Below, piece by piece: positions 1 through 8,009 of a stretch of 64,000 nucleotides of DNA. The notes under the pieces were generated by a model. That model saw only the letters and a program-made list of their open reading frames with translations, did not search any database and had not been told where the DNA came from. The DNA comes from Pseudomonas sp. R4-35-07 (lineage in GTDB: Bacteria; Pseudomonadota; Gammaproteobacteria; Pseudomonadales; Pseudomonadaceae). Within the stretch, counting starts at the first letter, position 1, and every line of letters starts with the position of its first letter. The stretch is taken from the NCBI RefSeq assembly GCF_003852235.1, contig NZ_CP027732.1, positions 2,790,001 to 2,854,000 of the forward strand. Reading direction: 5' to 3'. The position numbers and the translations under genes are program-made.

Positions 1-94
1 GGTGGAAGTGGATCGCCAGGGCAGCCTGGTGTACGCGCCGGATATTTACGCGCGCGACCCGGTGTTGATCAAGGCGATGGGGGCTGTGCTGTAG
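1..94 (+). CDS. C-terminal fragment of an unidentified protein
   Basis: The second reading frame is open from the window edge to a TAG at 92-94 and gives about 30 residues ending in LIKAMGAVL. Third codon positions are G/C rich, as in the neighbouring genes, so this is probably the end of a real gene that begins before the window. The fragment is too short to name a family. It is followed by a REPIN and then by the convergent histidine kinase gene. Confidence 0.5.
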   Translation, partial: VEVDRQGSLVYAPDIYARDPVLIKAMGAVL

Positions 95-130
95 AACAGA
101 ATGGCTTGGTAGCAATGTGGAAAAGGCTAG

Positions 131-220
131 TGTGGGAGGGGGCTTGCTCCCGATTGCGGTATGTCAGTCAGTTTATCTGTAGCTGACACACCCTCATCGG
201 GAGCAAGCCCCCTCCCACAT
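131..220. repeat. REPIN (two inverted REP sequences)
   Basis: A left REP reading GTGGGAGGGGGCTTGC followed by TCCCGAT faces its inverted copy (ATCGGGAGCAAGCCCCC) across a spacer of about 40 bases. It lies between the 3' ends of two convergent genes. The same unit recurs seven more times in the window. Confidence 0.9.
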
Positions 221-244
221 TTGGATCTGTGTTCATTCAGTTAA

Positions 245-1636
245 TTATTCCGGCATCAGTTGCTGACGGCATTCCAGCACAAGCCGTGCGCCGCCCAGTT
301 CGCTGGTGCCGACTTCCAGCTTGAAACCGTGCAGGTTGATGATCGCCGCGACAATCGACAGGCCCAGGCCGAAACCGCCTTGCTGATCACTTTCATCGAC
401 CCGGTAAAAGCGCTGGAACACCGAAGCGCGTTCGGCGGCCGGAATGCCCGGCCCGGAGTCGAGGACGTCGATCCGCGTGCTGCCCAGGTCATTGACCGCG
501 CGCAGGATTACCTTGCCTTGGGGCGGGGTGAACTTGATCGAATTGCTCAGCAGGTTGGCCAGGGCCTCGAACAACAGGGCGCGGTCGCCGGTAATCCAGG
601 GCAGTGAGTCCGGGGTCTGCAGCACCAGTTCCAACTCACCTTCTTCTGCCAGGGGCAGGTAGAAGTCGTGCAGTTCGCGTAACAGCGGCAGCGGGTCCAT
701 CAGCAAAAAGCCTGAACGACGCTGGTGGTCTTCCAGTTCGGAAATGCGCAGTAATCCACGAAAACGCGCCATCAGCGTGTCGGTTTCGGCAATCGCGTCA
801 TCGAGTTTCACCGCATGGGCCGAGTCTTCCTCCGCTTGCTGCTTGATGCGGTATAGCTGCGCGCGCAGGCGCGTCAGCGGGGTGCGCAAATCGTGGGCGA
901 TGTTGTCGCACACGCCCTTGACCTCGTTCATCAGCTTTTCGATGCGGTCGAGCATGGCGTTGACGATGGCCGCGAGCATGTCCAGCTCGTCGCGCCGGTC
1001 GGAGAGCGGCAGGCGGTGCGTCAAGTCGCCGGCGACGATGGCTTCGGCGCTGGCCTGGATCCCGCGAATGCGGCGCAGCGGACGCCGGCGCAGCAGGTGC
1101 CAGCCGGCGGCGCCGGGGATGATGGTCAATGACACGGCCCACAGCAGGGCATGCCAGATGATCCGGGTCACCCCGAACAACGAACCGTTGGCGCGCACCA
1201 GCACCAGCCAACGGCCGTCTTCGGTGTGGGTGGCCACGGCGTCGCAGCTGTCCTTGGGCAGTTTCGGGTCATCGGAGTCGACGCAGTTGGCCAGGGCGTG
1301 GATCTTGCCATCCAGGGGCAGGTCGGGCGGTACTGCGCGGATCGGCCCGCTCAAGGGACAAAACTGCTCGTCGAACAGGCCATAGGCATCCACGCCCTTC
1401 ATGTCGAAAGTCATGCTGGTGGTCAGTGCGTCGACCAGTTCTTCCCCGTCGAAATGCTGGAACAAATGCTGGCGCTGCATCAGCGAATGGCGCGACAGGT
1501 CACTGAGATACCCCGACACCTCGTAATACAGCACCCCCATGAGGATGCAGCTCCACGCCACGAACAGCGAACTGTACAGCGCCAGCAAGCGGCTGCTGGA
1601 AGAGCGCCAGCCCTTAGAGGGGTTCAGCAATGACAT
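245..1636 (-). CDS. Two-component sensor histidine kinase
   Basis: A 463-residue inner-membrane kinase. TM1 is at about residues 17-40, a periplasmic sensor region follows, and TM2 is at about 160-180. Then come a HAMP linker (about 180-235), a HisKA box with phospho-acceptor His248 in NIAHDLRTPL, and an ATPase domain with N box (NLLSNSIKF) and G1 box (DSGPGIP). It presumably phosphorylates the response regulator encoded just upstream: the kinase start lies 23 bases inside that gene, so the two are translationally coupled. The periplasmic part contains several cysteines, but the signal cannot be deduced. The family is certain; the stimulus is unknown. Confidence 0.93.
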   Translation of the reverse strand: MSLLNPSKGWRSSSSRLLALYSSLFVAWSCILMGVLYYEVSGYLSDLSRHSLMQRQHLFQHFDGEELVDALTTSMTFDMKGVDAYGLFDEQFCPLSGPIRAVPPDLPLDGKIHALANCVDSDDPKLPKDSCDAVATHTEDGRWLVLVRANGSLFGVTRIIWHALLWAVSLTIIPGAAGWHLLRRRPLRRIRGIQASAEAIVAGDLTHRLPLSDRRDELDMLAAIVNAMLDRIEKLMNEVKGVCDNIAHDLRTPLTRLRAQLYRIKQQAEEDSAHAVKLDDAIAETDTLMARFRGLLRISELEDHQRRSGFLLMDPLPLLRELHDFYLPLAEEGELELVLQTPDSLPWITGDRALLFEALANLLSNSIKFTPPQGKVILRAVNDLGSTRIDVLDSGPGIPAAERASVFQRFYRVDESDQQGGFGLGLSIVAAIINLHGFKLEVGTSELGGARLVLECRQQLMPE

Positions 1637-2297
1637 AGCCCGAGCCTCGTACCGTGCGGATCAGCGGCGGCAGGCCCGGTGGGTCGATTTTTTTGCGCAG
1701 GCGACCGATATGCACATCGATCAGGTTGGTGCCGGGGTCGAAGTGATAGCCCCAGACTTCCTCGAAGATCATCATCCGCGACAGGATCTGCCCGGTGTTG
1801 CGCATCAGAAATTCCAGCAACTTGTACTCGGTGGGCAGCAGGCTCAGCGGCTGCTCGGCGCGGCTGGCTTCGCGGCTGATCAGGTTCAATTCGAGGTCGG
1901 CCACGCGCAGCGCGGTTTCGAATTCCTTGACCGTGCTTTTACGCCGCAGCAGTACCTCGACGCGGGCGGCCATTTCATCGGACGCAAAGGGCTTGGTCAG
2001 GTAGTCATCGCCGCCGGCGCGCAGGCCGCGCACGCGTTCGTCGACATCGGAGAGGGCGCTGATCATCAGGATCGGCGTCGACACCCCGATGGTGCGCAGG
2101 GTGGTGACGATGGCCAGGCCATCCAGTTCGGGCAACATGCGGTCGAGGGTGATCAGATCGTAATCACCACTCACGGCACGGACCAGGCCTTCGCGGCCAT
2201 TGTCCACCCAGTCTACGTCCAGTCCATGGCTACTCAGCTCGGCGACGATCTCGCGGGCCGTTACGGCGTCATCCTCGATGGTCAAAATGCGGGTCAT
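1614..2297 (-). CDS. OmpR/PhoB-family response regulator
   Basis: A 227-residue DNA-binding regulator. The receiver domain (residues 1-115) has the acidic pocket in TIEDD, phospho-acceptor Asp52 in ITLDRMLP and the conserved lysine in YLTKPF (Lys102). The winged-helix output domain (about 130-227) ends in the typical IRTVRGSGYVI strand-turn. It is the first gene of a two-gene operon with the histidine kinase, which it overlaps by 23 bases. The upstream region of about 390 bases contains a REPIN. No target can be named from the sequence. Confidence 0.93.
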   Translation of the reverse strand: MTRILTIEDDAVTAREIVAELSSHGLDVDWVDNGREGLVRAVSGDYDLITLDRMLPELDGLAIVTTLRTIGVSTPILMISALSDVDERVRGLRAGGDDYLTKPFASDEMAARVEVLLRRKSTVKEFETALRVADLELNLISREASRAEQPLSLLPTEYKLLEFLMRNTGQILSRMMIFEEVWGYHFDPGTNLIDVHIGRLRKKIDPPGLPPLIRTVRGSGYVIAEPL

Positions 2298-2687
2298 AGG
2301 ATTACCTGGTGAGCGTTCACACTAGAAGTGCGGACATTTTGCCAAGAAGTTGCTGAATGTTTCCTAAATAAAACTTCATCTACGCGAAACCGGTACTTCC
2401 AAGCCTTGCCCAATTCAGTGTGGGAGGGGGCTTGCTCCCGATAGCGGTGGGTCATTCTGTCAATGCTTAACTGATACACCGCTATCGGGAGCAAGCCCCT
2501 TCCCACAGGGAATGCATAACGCCCGCTCTCTATCGGCAATTCTTGCAACTTGCATGACTTTAGGAAGTTCAATTTAGTTAACTTGCTGAAATATAAGGAT
2601 TTTATTTTTTGTTTACGCTGGCACGCTGCCTGCACTGTCCTTTTTGAGACTTGTAACACTATTTTTCATGCCTGGAGCAAAACAACA
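2298..2687. other. Divergent intergenic region with a REPIN
   Basis: This 390-base gap separates the response regulator (minus strand) from the membrane protein (plus strand) and must hold both promoters. It contains a REPIN at 2419-2507, followed by an AT-rich stretch from about 2560 to 2690. A minus-strand ORF spanning it is mostly REP sequence and is not believed. No operator was recognised. Confidence 0.6.
2419..2507. repeat. REPIN
   Basis: Two inverted REP copies, GTGGGAGGGGGCTTGCTCCC and its complement, separated by a spacer with the usual GTCA...CTGA core. The right copy has one mismatch (CCCCTTCCCAC). It lies in the divergent promoter region of the response regulator. Confidence 0.9.
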
Positions 2688-3593
2688 ATGATCACATCCT
2701 CATCCACGCTGCAAGAGTCGAGCGCGCTCTCCGGGGTTTCCTGGGGGGCGATTTTTGCTGGTGCCGCTGCGGCGGCTGCGCTGTCCCTGATCCTGGTGCT
2801 GCTGGGCTTCGGCCTGGGCTTTTCGGCGGTATCGCCGTGGGCCGACAGCGGCATGAGCGCCAGGGGGCTTGGCATTTCCACGATTGTCTGGCTGGCTTTC
2901 ACCCAAATCGTCGCGTCGGGCCTGGGCGGTTACATTGCCGGCCGGTTGCGCGTGAAGTGGGCCAACATGCATGGCGATGAAGTGTACTTTCGCGACACCG
3001 CCCATGGTTTCCTGGCCTGGGCAGTTGCGACGCTGATTACCGCGATGCTGGTGGTCGGTTCGGTCAGCAGTGTGGTCAGTGGCGGCGTGAAAGCCGGTGC
3101 CAGTGTTGCCTCGGGTGCCGCCAGCAGCATGACTCAAGCCGCCGGCAACGCAGCAAAAGGCGCGCACAGCGGTGATTTCGGCTACTACGTCGACAGCCTG
3201 TTCCGCGACGATCGCCCTGCAGCTGTCAGCGATGACGCCGCACATGCCGTGGTCGGTCGCATCTTCGCTCGCACCCTGAGCAATGATGGCCAACTGGCGC
3301 CGGAAGACCGTACCTACCTGGCCCAGTTGATCAGCCAGCGCACCAACCTCAGCCAGGCCGATGCCGAAGCGCGTATCGACAAAGTGTATGGCGATGCCCG
3401 CAAAGCCATCGAAGATGCCAAGGTCAAAGCCAAGCAAGCCGCTGATACAGCCGCCAAAGTGGCTGCCTACACGTCGCTGTGGACCTTCGTTGCCCTGCTG
3501 ATCGGCGCGTTCTTCGCCAGCTTCGCCGCCACCTTCGGCGGTCGCCGCCGCGATGCTGTGGTGTACGTCGAAACCGAAACCTACGTTCGTTAA
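2688..3593 (+). CDS. Conserved membrane protein of unknown function
   Basis: A 301-residue protein. I chose the ATG at 2688 over an upstream in-frame ATG because it follows GGAGCAAAAC and opens directly into the SGVSWGAIFAG segment. Membrane spans are predicted near residues 18-42, 60-85, 105-130 and 260-285. The region between the last two (about 130-255) is hydrophilic, Ala-rich and probably helical, with repeated Ala/Lys/Asp in its last part. The first segments, with a small-residue GAAAAAA run and SGLGGYIAGRL, look conserved among pseudomonads. No enzymatic motif is visible. A 25-residue membrane peptide follows 12 bases downstream. Confidence 0.8.
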   Translation: MITSSSTLQESSALSGVSWGAIFAGAAAAAALSLILVLLGFGLGFSAVSPWADSGMSARGLGISTIVWLAFTQIVASGLGGYIAGRLRVKWANMHGDEVYFRDTAHGFLAWAVATLITAMLVVGSVSSVVSGGVKAGASVASGAASSMTQAAGNAAKGAHSGDFGYYVDSLFRDDRPAAVSDDAAHAVVGRIFARTLSNDGQLAPEDRTYLAQLISQRTNLSQADAEARIDKVYGDARKAIEDAKVKAKQAADTAAKVAAYTSLWTFVALLIGAFFASFAATFGGRRRDAVVYVETETYVR

Positions 3594-3605
3594 TTCAAGG
3601 AGAAC

Positions 3606-3683
3606 ATGATGCGCTCATTACTGCTGTGGTTCCTCGGCATTCCAATTCCGTTGATCATCCTGATCGCAATTTTCATGCACTAA
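3606..3683 (+). CDS. 25-residue single-span membrane peptide
   Basis: This short ORF begins ATGATG immediately after a strong Shine-Dalgarno (AAGGAGAAC) and ends in TAA at 3681-3683. The product has a basic residue near the N-terminus (Arg3) and is otherwise almost entirely hydrophobic, with an IPIPLIIL core, so it should form one transmembrane helix. It starts 12 bases after the preceding membrane-protein gene and is probably co-transcribed with it. Peptides of this type recur next to membrane-protein genes in proteobacteria, but I cannot assign a function. Confidence 0.6.
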   Translation: MMRSLLLWFLGIPIPLIILIAIFMH

Positions 3684-3704
3684 ACCCGAGCAGTACTCGG
3701 TCCC

Positions 3705-3796
3705 ATGTGGGAGGGGGCTTGCTCCCGATGGCGGTGGAACAGTCGATGCTGCAAGCGACTGACACACCTCCATCGGGAGCAAGCCCCCTCCCACAT
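3705..3796. repeat. REPIN
   Basis: Inverted REP pair (GTGGGAGGGGGCTTGCTCCC and complement) with a 40-50 base spacer. It lies between the convergent 25-residue peptide gene and iolR. Confidence 0.9.
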
Positions 3797-3817
3797 TTGG
3801 TTTGCGGTGAGCCCGCT

Positions 3818-4726
3818 TCAGTCGTCGAACCCTACCTGCTCGTGAATCTCATCCACCTTCAGTTCCAAGCGATACGCCACCGCAATGAACAATGCCTGGC
3901 ACAGGCACAACGTCGCGCTCAAAGAGCGGAAGGCGAACGATGAACCTTCATTGACCAACAACACTGCATTTGCCCGCTTGGCCAGGGGCGACAGGTTGCT
4001 GTCGGTGATGATCAGCGTTTTGGCCTGGTGATGCTGGGCGATGCGCAGGCAGTGTTGGGTCTCTTTGCCGTAGGGCGTGAAGCTGATGGCGATCACCAGG
4101 TCATTGGCGCGCACGCTGCGCATCTGTTCGCGGTAACTGCCGCCCAGGCCCGAGATCAGGTGGATGCGCTTGTTGGTGTGCTGCAGGTTGTAGACCAGGT
4201 AATCGGCCACCGCGAATGAGCGGCGCACACCGACCACATAGATATTGTCGGCATTGACCACCAGGTCCACGGCCTTGTCGAAGGCCACGTCGTCGAGCTC
4301 CATCCCCAGGCGCTCGATGCCCGACAGCGTCGCGTTGACGCATTCACGCGCCAGGTCGCCGCCGCTGGCCTTCTGCGACTTGTTGGCGATCATGCTGCGG
4401 ATGCGTTGCTGGTAGTTCTGCACCGGCGTGGTCTTGTGGGTGTACGCCTCGCGAAACAGCGCCTGCATCTCACTGAACCCGCTGAAACCAAACCGCTGGG
4501 AGAAGCGCACGATGGCCGACGGATGCACTTCGCATTCACGGGCGATGTCGCTGATACGGTCGACCATGATCCGGTCGCTCTGCTGGCTCATGTAGCTGGC
4601 GATGCGCTTGAGTTGGCGCGGCAGGCTTTCGTATTCGTCGGTGATCAGCTGCAACAGGCGTTCGGCATTGATCGGAGGGCTGGCGATCGTATCTTCCAGG
4701 TGGGTCTCGGGATCGGTGCGGGACAT
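3818..4726 (-). CDS. iolR: RpiR-family regulator, probable inositol repressor IolR
   Basis: A 302-residue regulator with an N-terminal HTH_6 domain (about residues 20-95, ending near VHPSAIVRFSQRFGFSGF) and a C-terminal SIS sugar-phosphate-binding domain (about 135-270, IYVVGVRRSFAVADYL and VIAISFTPYGKET). The start at 4726 follows AAGGATTGCCC on the minus strand; longer reading frames lack a ribosome site. It is transcribed away from the inositol cluster. Two GGAA-N6-TTCC-like sites lie in the intergenic region. IolR proteins of this family repress inositol genes until an inositol-derived phosphate accumulates. The IolR assignment rests mainly on position and operator match. Confidence 0.88.
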   Translation of the reverse strand: MSRTDPETHLEDTIASPPINAERLLQLITDEYESLPRQLKRIASYMSQQSDRIMVDRISDIARECEVHPSAIVRFSQRFGFSGFSEMQALFREAYTHKTTPVQNYQQRIRSMIANKSQKASGGDLARECVNATLSGIERLGMELDDVAFDKAVDLVVNADNIYVVGVRRSFAVADYLVYNLQHTNKRIHLISGLGGSYREQMRSVRANDLVIAISFTPYGKETQHCLRIAQHHQAKTLIITDSNLSPLAKRANAVLLVNEGSSFAFRSLSATLCLCQALFIAVAYRLELKVDEIHEQVGFDD

Positions 4727-4872
4727 GGGCAATCCTTCTGGCGTGTTCGTCTGGTGCGCTGATGGGTGGCGCAAGTCTACAGGGTAGGCGCAAAAAAATA
4801 CCTCGGCATCACGGCCCGCCTGGGCTGCTGAAACGATGCACGACGGCTGCCGCAGCATTATGCTGACGTATT

Positions 4873-4915
4873 GGAAAAAATATTCCACTAAAAATAATTA
4901 TGGAATAAATATTGA
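4873..4915. promoter_or_regulatory. Probable IolR operators upstream of iolC
   Basis: A perfect palindromic box GGAA-AAAATA-TTCC lies at 4873-4886. A second, partial copy (GGAA-TAAATA-TTGA) at 4902-4915 overlaps the predicted -35 element. The spacing form GGAA-N6-TTCC is the motif I recall for IolR of Sinorhizobium meliloti. A perfect copy recurs at 13819-13832 in front of the transporter genes. Confidence 0.6.
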
Positions 4916-4940
4916 TTGCGGCCGCCGGACGTTCTAGTCT
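4912..4940 (+). promoter_or_regulatory. Predicted sigma-70 promoter of iolC
   Basis: TTGATT at 4912-4917 and TAGTCT at 4935-4940 are separated by 17 bases. The -35 hexamer overlaps the second GGAA half-site, which fits repression by IolR. This would give a leader of about 65 bases before iolC. Confidence 0.4.
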
Positions 4941-5010
4941 GCTCCCACCAAGAGCGTTTGCCGTCGCCACGGCGGCACAACGCAGGCTGATAAAAATAAA
5001 AGGAGCCAGC

Positions 5011-6948
5011 ATGGGCCAGACTCGTTTTGCCAGTGGGCGTCAATTGGATCTGATTTGCCTCGGACGCCTGGGCGTCGACCTCTATGCGCAGCAAGTGGGG
5101 GCGCGGCTTGAGGACGTGTCCAGTTTCGCCAAGTACCTCGGCGGTTCCTCCGCCAATATCGCCTTCGGCACGGCACGGCTGGGGCTCAAGTCGGCCATGC
5201 TCAGCCGCGTGGGCGACGACCACATGGGCCGCTTCCTCCTGGAATCCCTGGCCCGTGAAGGCTGCGACGTCAGCGCGGTCAAAGTCGACCCGGAACGCCT
5301 CACCGCCCTGGTGCTGCTTGGCCTCAAGGACCGTGAAACCTTCCCCTTGGTGTTCTACCGCGAAAACTGCGCCGACATGGCCCTGCGCGCCGAAGACATC
5401 AGCGAAGCCTTCATTGCCTCCAGCAAGGCGCTGCTGATCACCGGCACGCATTTCTCTACCGATGGCGTGTACAAGGCCAGCATTCAGGCGCTGGATTACG
5501 CGGCCCGGCACAACGTCAAGCGCGTGCTCGACATCGATTACCGCCCGGTATTGTGGGGCTTGGCCGGCAAGGCTGATGGCGAGACCCGTTTCGTCGCCGA
5601 CCAGCAGGTCAGCGAGCATGTACAGAAGATCCTGCCGCGCTTCGACCTGATCGTCGGCACCGAAGAAGAATTCCTGATCGCCGGCGGCAGTCAAGACTTG
5701 CTCACCGCACTGCGCAAAGTGCGTGAACTGACGTCCGCGACCCTGGTGGTCAAGCTCGGCCCACAGGGCTGCACGGTGATCCATGGCGCTATCCCGGAGC
5801 GCCTGGAGGACGGGGCGATCTACCCCGGCGTGCGCGTGGAAGTGCTCAATGTGTTGGGCGCCGGCGATGCGTTTATGTCGGGCTTCCTCAGTGGGTGGCT
5901 CAACGACGCAACCGATGAGCGTTGCAGCCAGTTGGCCAATGCCTGCGGCGGCCTGGTGGTGTCGCGCCACGCCTGCGCGCCAGCCATGCCCACACCTGTC
6001 GAGTTGGAATACCTGTTCAACAGCCCGGTGCCAATTACCCGGCCGGACCAGGACGCGACCCTGCAACGCCTGCATCGCGTCAGTGTGCCGCGCAAAACCT
6101 GGAAGCAACTGTTCGTGTTCGCCTTCGACCACCGCTGGCAGCTGGTGGATCTGGCTCAACGCGGCGGCCAGGATCTGGCGCGCATCAGTGATGCCAAGCA
6201 ACTGTTTATTCAGGCCATCGAACGCGTCGAGAAAAAACTGGCTGATCAGGGCATTGAAGCCGACGTCGGCCTGCTCGCCGACCAGCGCTTCGGCCAGGAC
6301 GCGCTCAATGCGGCCAGCGGCCGGGGCTGGTGGATCGCCCGCCCGGTGGAAGTGCAGAACTCGCGGCCCTTGGCGTTCGAGCATGGCCGCTCCATCGGCA
6401 GCAACCTGATCGCCTGGCCTCAGGAACAGATCATCAAGTGCCTGGTGCAATTTCATCCCGACGACGCGCCGCTGCTGCGCCTGGAACAGGAAGCGCAGCT
6501 CAAGGCGGTGTACGAGGCGTCGATTGTCAGCGGGCATGAACTGCTGCTGGAGGTCATCCCGCCCAAGGATCACCCCTCGACCTATCCCGACGTGCTCTAC
6601 CGCAGCCTCAAGCGCCTGTACAACCTGGGCATCTACCCGGCGTGGTGGAAGATCGAGGCGCAATCGGCCGAGGACTGGAAAAAGCTCGATGAACTGATCG
6701 AAGAACGTGACCCGTACTGCCGGGGTGTGGTGCTGTTGGGCCTGAACGCCTCGGCCGAATGCCTCGCCGAAGGCTTCCGGCAAGCCAGCCGCAGCACGAC
6801 CTGCCGAGGGTTTGCCGTGGGCCGCACGATCTTCCAGGAACCGAGCCGCGCGTGGATGGCGGGGGAGATCGATGATGAAGTCCTGATTCAGCAGGTACAG
6901 GCTACCTTCGAACAGCTCATCAACGCTTGGCGCAGCGCCCGAAGCTGA
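5011..6948 (+). CDS. iolC: 5-dehydro-2-deoxygluconokinase fused to DUF2090 (IolC-type)
   Basis: A 645-residue fusion. The N-terminal half is a PfkB sugar kinase, with NIAFG near residue 50 and the catalytic GAGDAF at about 283-288, phosphorylating 2-deoxy-5-keto-gluconate. Residues about 335-640 form a DUF2090 domain (FAFDHRWQL, WKIEAQ, GFAVGRTIF) resembling class I aldolases. This is about twice the length of a stand-alone IolC. Work on proteobacterial inositol catabolism proposes that DUF2090 cleaves the kinase product, doing the job of IolJ, and no separate iolJ is seen here. The start follows AAAAGGAG and an AAnAAnAA motif (4992-4999). First gene of the catabolic operon. Confidence 0.93.
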   Translation: MGQTRFASGRQLDLICLGRLGVDLYAQQVGARLEDVSSFAKYLGGSSANIAFGTARLGLKSAMLSRVGDDHMGRFLLESLAREGCDVSAVKVDPERLTALVLLGLKDRETFPLVFYRENCADMALRAEDISEAFIASSKALLITGTHFSTDGVYKASIQALDYAARHNVKRVLDIDYRPVLWGLAGKADGETRFVADQQVSEHVQKILPRFDLIVGTEEEFLIAGGSQDLLTALRKVRELTSATLVVKLGPQGCTVIHGAIPERLEDGAIYPGVRVEVLNVLGAGDAFMSGFLSGWLNDATDERCSQLANACGGLVVSRHACAPAMPTPVELEYLFNSPVPITRPDQDATLQRLHRVSVPRKTWKQLFVFAFDHRWQLVDLAQRGGQDLARISDAKQLFIQAIERVEKKLADQGIEADVGLLADQRFGQDALNAASGRGWWIARPVEVQNSRPLAFEHGRSIGSNLIAWPQEQIIKCLVQFHPDDAPLLRLEQEAQLKAVYEASIVSGHELLLEVIPPKDHPSTYPDVLYRSLKRLYNLGIYPAWWKIEAQSAEDWKKLDELIEERDPYCRGVVLLGLNASAECLAEGFRQASRSTTCRGFAVGRTIFQEPSRAWMAGEIDDEVLIQQVQATFEQLINAWRSARS

Positions 6949-6978
6949 TCACAGTTCCAAATATGCAATGCAATTCCG

Positions 6979-7069
6979 ATGTGGGAGGGGGCTTGCTCCC
7001 GATAGCGATAGTTCAGTTACAGGAGTGTTGCCTGACACACCGCTATCGGGAGCAAGCCCCCTCCCACAT
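6979..7069. repeat. REPIN
   Basis: Inverted REP pair between iolC and iolE. It sits inside the presumed operon, so it may influence transcript stability or segmental expression rather than mark an operon end. Confidence 0.9.
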
Positions 7070-7119
7070 AAAGCAGAAGCAGATCTCAGTGATACCTGAA
7101 AACAATAAAAGGTGCAGCC

Positions 7120-8007
7120 ATGCCCGCAATCCGAATTGGCATCAACCCGATCTCCTGGAGCAACGACGACCTGCCGGCCCTCGGCGGTGAAACGCCGCTG
7201 AGCACCGCCTTGAGCGAAGGCAAGGAAATCGGCTACGAAGGTTTTGAACTCAACGGCAAATTCCCCAAGGACGCCAAAGGTGTCGGCGACGTACTGCGTC
7301 CCTACGACCTGGCGCTGGTGTCCGGCTGGTATTCCAGCCGCCTGGCGCGGCGTTCGGTGGCTGAAGAAATCGAGGCCATCGCCGGCCACGTCGAGTTGCT
7401 CAAACAGAACGGCGCGAGCGTATTGGTGTATGGCGAAGTGGCTGATTCGATCCAGGGCTCGCGCATCCGTTTGATCGAACGCCCGCGTTTTCACGGTGAA
7501 CAGGCGTGGCAGGCCTACGCCGACAAACTCACAGAACTGGCGCGGTTCACCCTGTCCCAGGGCGTGCGCCTGGCTTACCACCACCATATGGGCGCCTATG
7601 TCGAATCGCCCGAGGATATCGATCAGTTGATGGCACGCACCGGCCCGGAAGTCGGCCTGCTGTTCGATTCGGGCCACTGTTACATGGGCGGCGGCGAACC
7701 CCTTGAGGTGCTGCGCAAACACATCGCGCGCATCTGCCATGTGCATTTCAAGGACGTGCGCAAACCCGTGGTGCAACTGGCGCGCAACCAGATGTGGAGC
7801 TTTCCCGACTGCATCGTCAACGGCACCTTCACCGTCCCCGGCGATGGCGATATTAACTTTGCCGAATTGCTCGATGTGCTGCTGGCCGCCAACTACGCGG
7901 GCTGGCTGGTGGTCGAGGCCGAGCAGGACCCGGCCGTGGCGCCCAGCTACATCTATGCAAAAAAGGGCTATGACACCTTGCGTGCGCTGCTCAACGAGAG
8001 GACTTAA
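7120..8007 (+). CDS. iolE: myo-Inosose-2 dehydratase
   Basis: A 295-residue TIM-barrel enzyme of the xylose-isomerase-like superfamily. It dehydrates 2-keto-myo-inositol to 3D-(3,5/4)-trihydroxycyclohexane-1,2-dione. Diagnostic stretches are GINPISWSNDD at the N-terminus, LAYHHHMGAYVE and LLFDSGHCYMGGG in the barrel, and CHVHFKDVRKPV with metal-binding His/Asp. The start follows AAAAGGTGCAGCC, and an AAnAAnAA site (7101-7108) overlaps that ribosome site. iolB begins 2 bases after its stop codon. Confidence 0.95.
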   Translation: MPAIRIGINPISWSNDDLPALGGETPLSTALSEGKEIGYEGFELNGKFPKDAKGVGDVLRPYDLALVSGWYSSRLARRSVAEEIEAIAGHVELLKQNGASVLVYGEVADSIQGSRIRLIERPRFHGEQAWQAYADKLTELARFTLSQGVRLAYHHHMGAYVESPEDIDQLMARTGPEVGLLFDSGHCYMGGGEPLEVLRKHIARICHVHFKDVRKPVVQLARNQMWSFPDCIVNGTFTVPGDGDINFAELLDVLLAANYAGWLVVEAEQDPAVAPSYIYAKKGYDTLRALLNERT

Positions 8008-8009
8008 CC

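Noticed and set aside
2294..2659. 121-residue minus-strand ORF
   Set aside because: Largely made of REPIN sequence in an intergenic region; no ribosome site or coding bias.
4888..6783. 631-residue minus-strand ORF
   Set aside because: Antisense shadow of iolC caused by high GC; no family features, and the plus-strand protein is clear.
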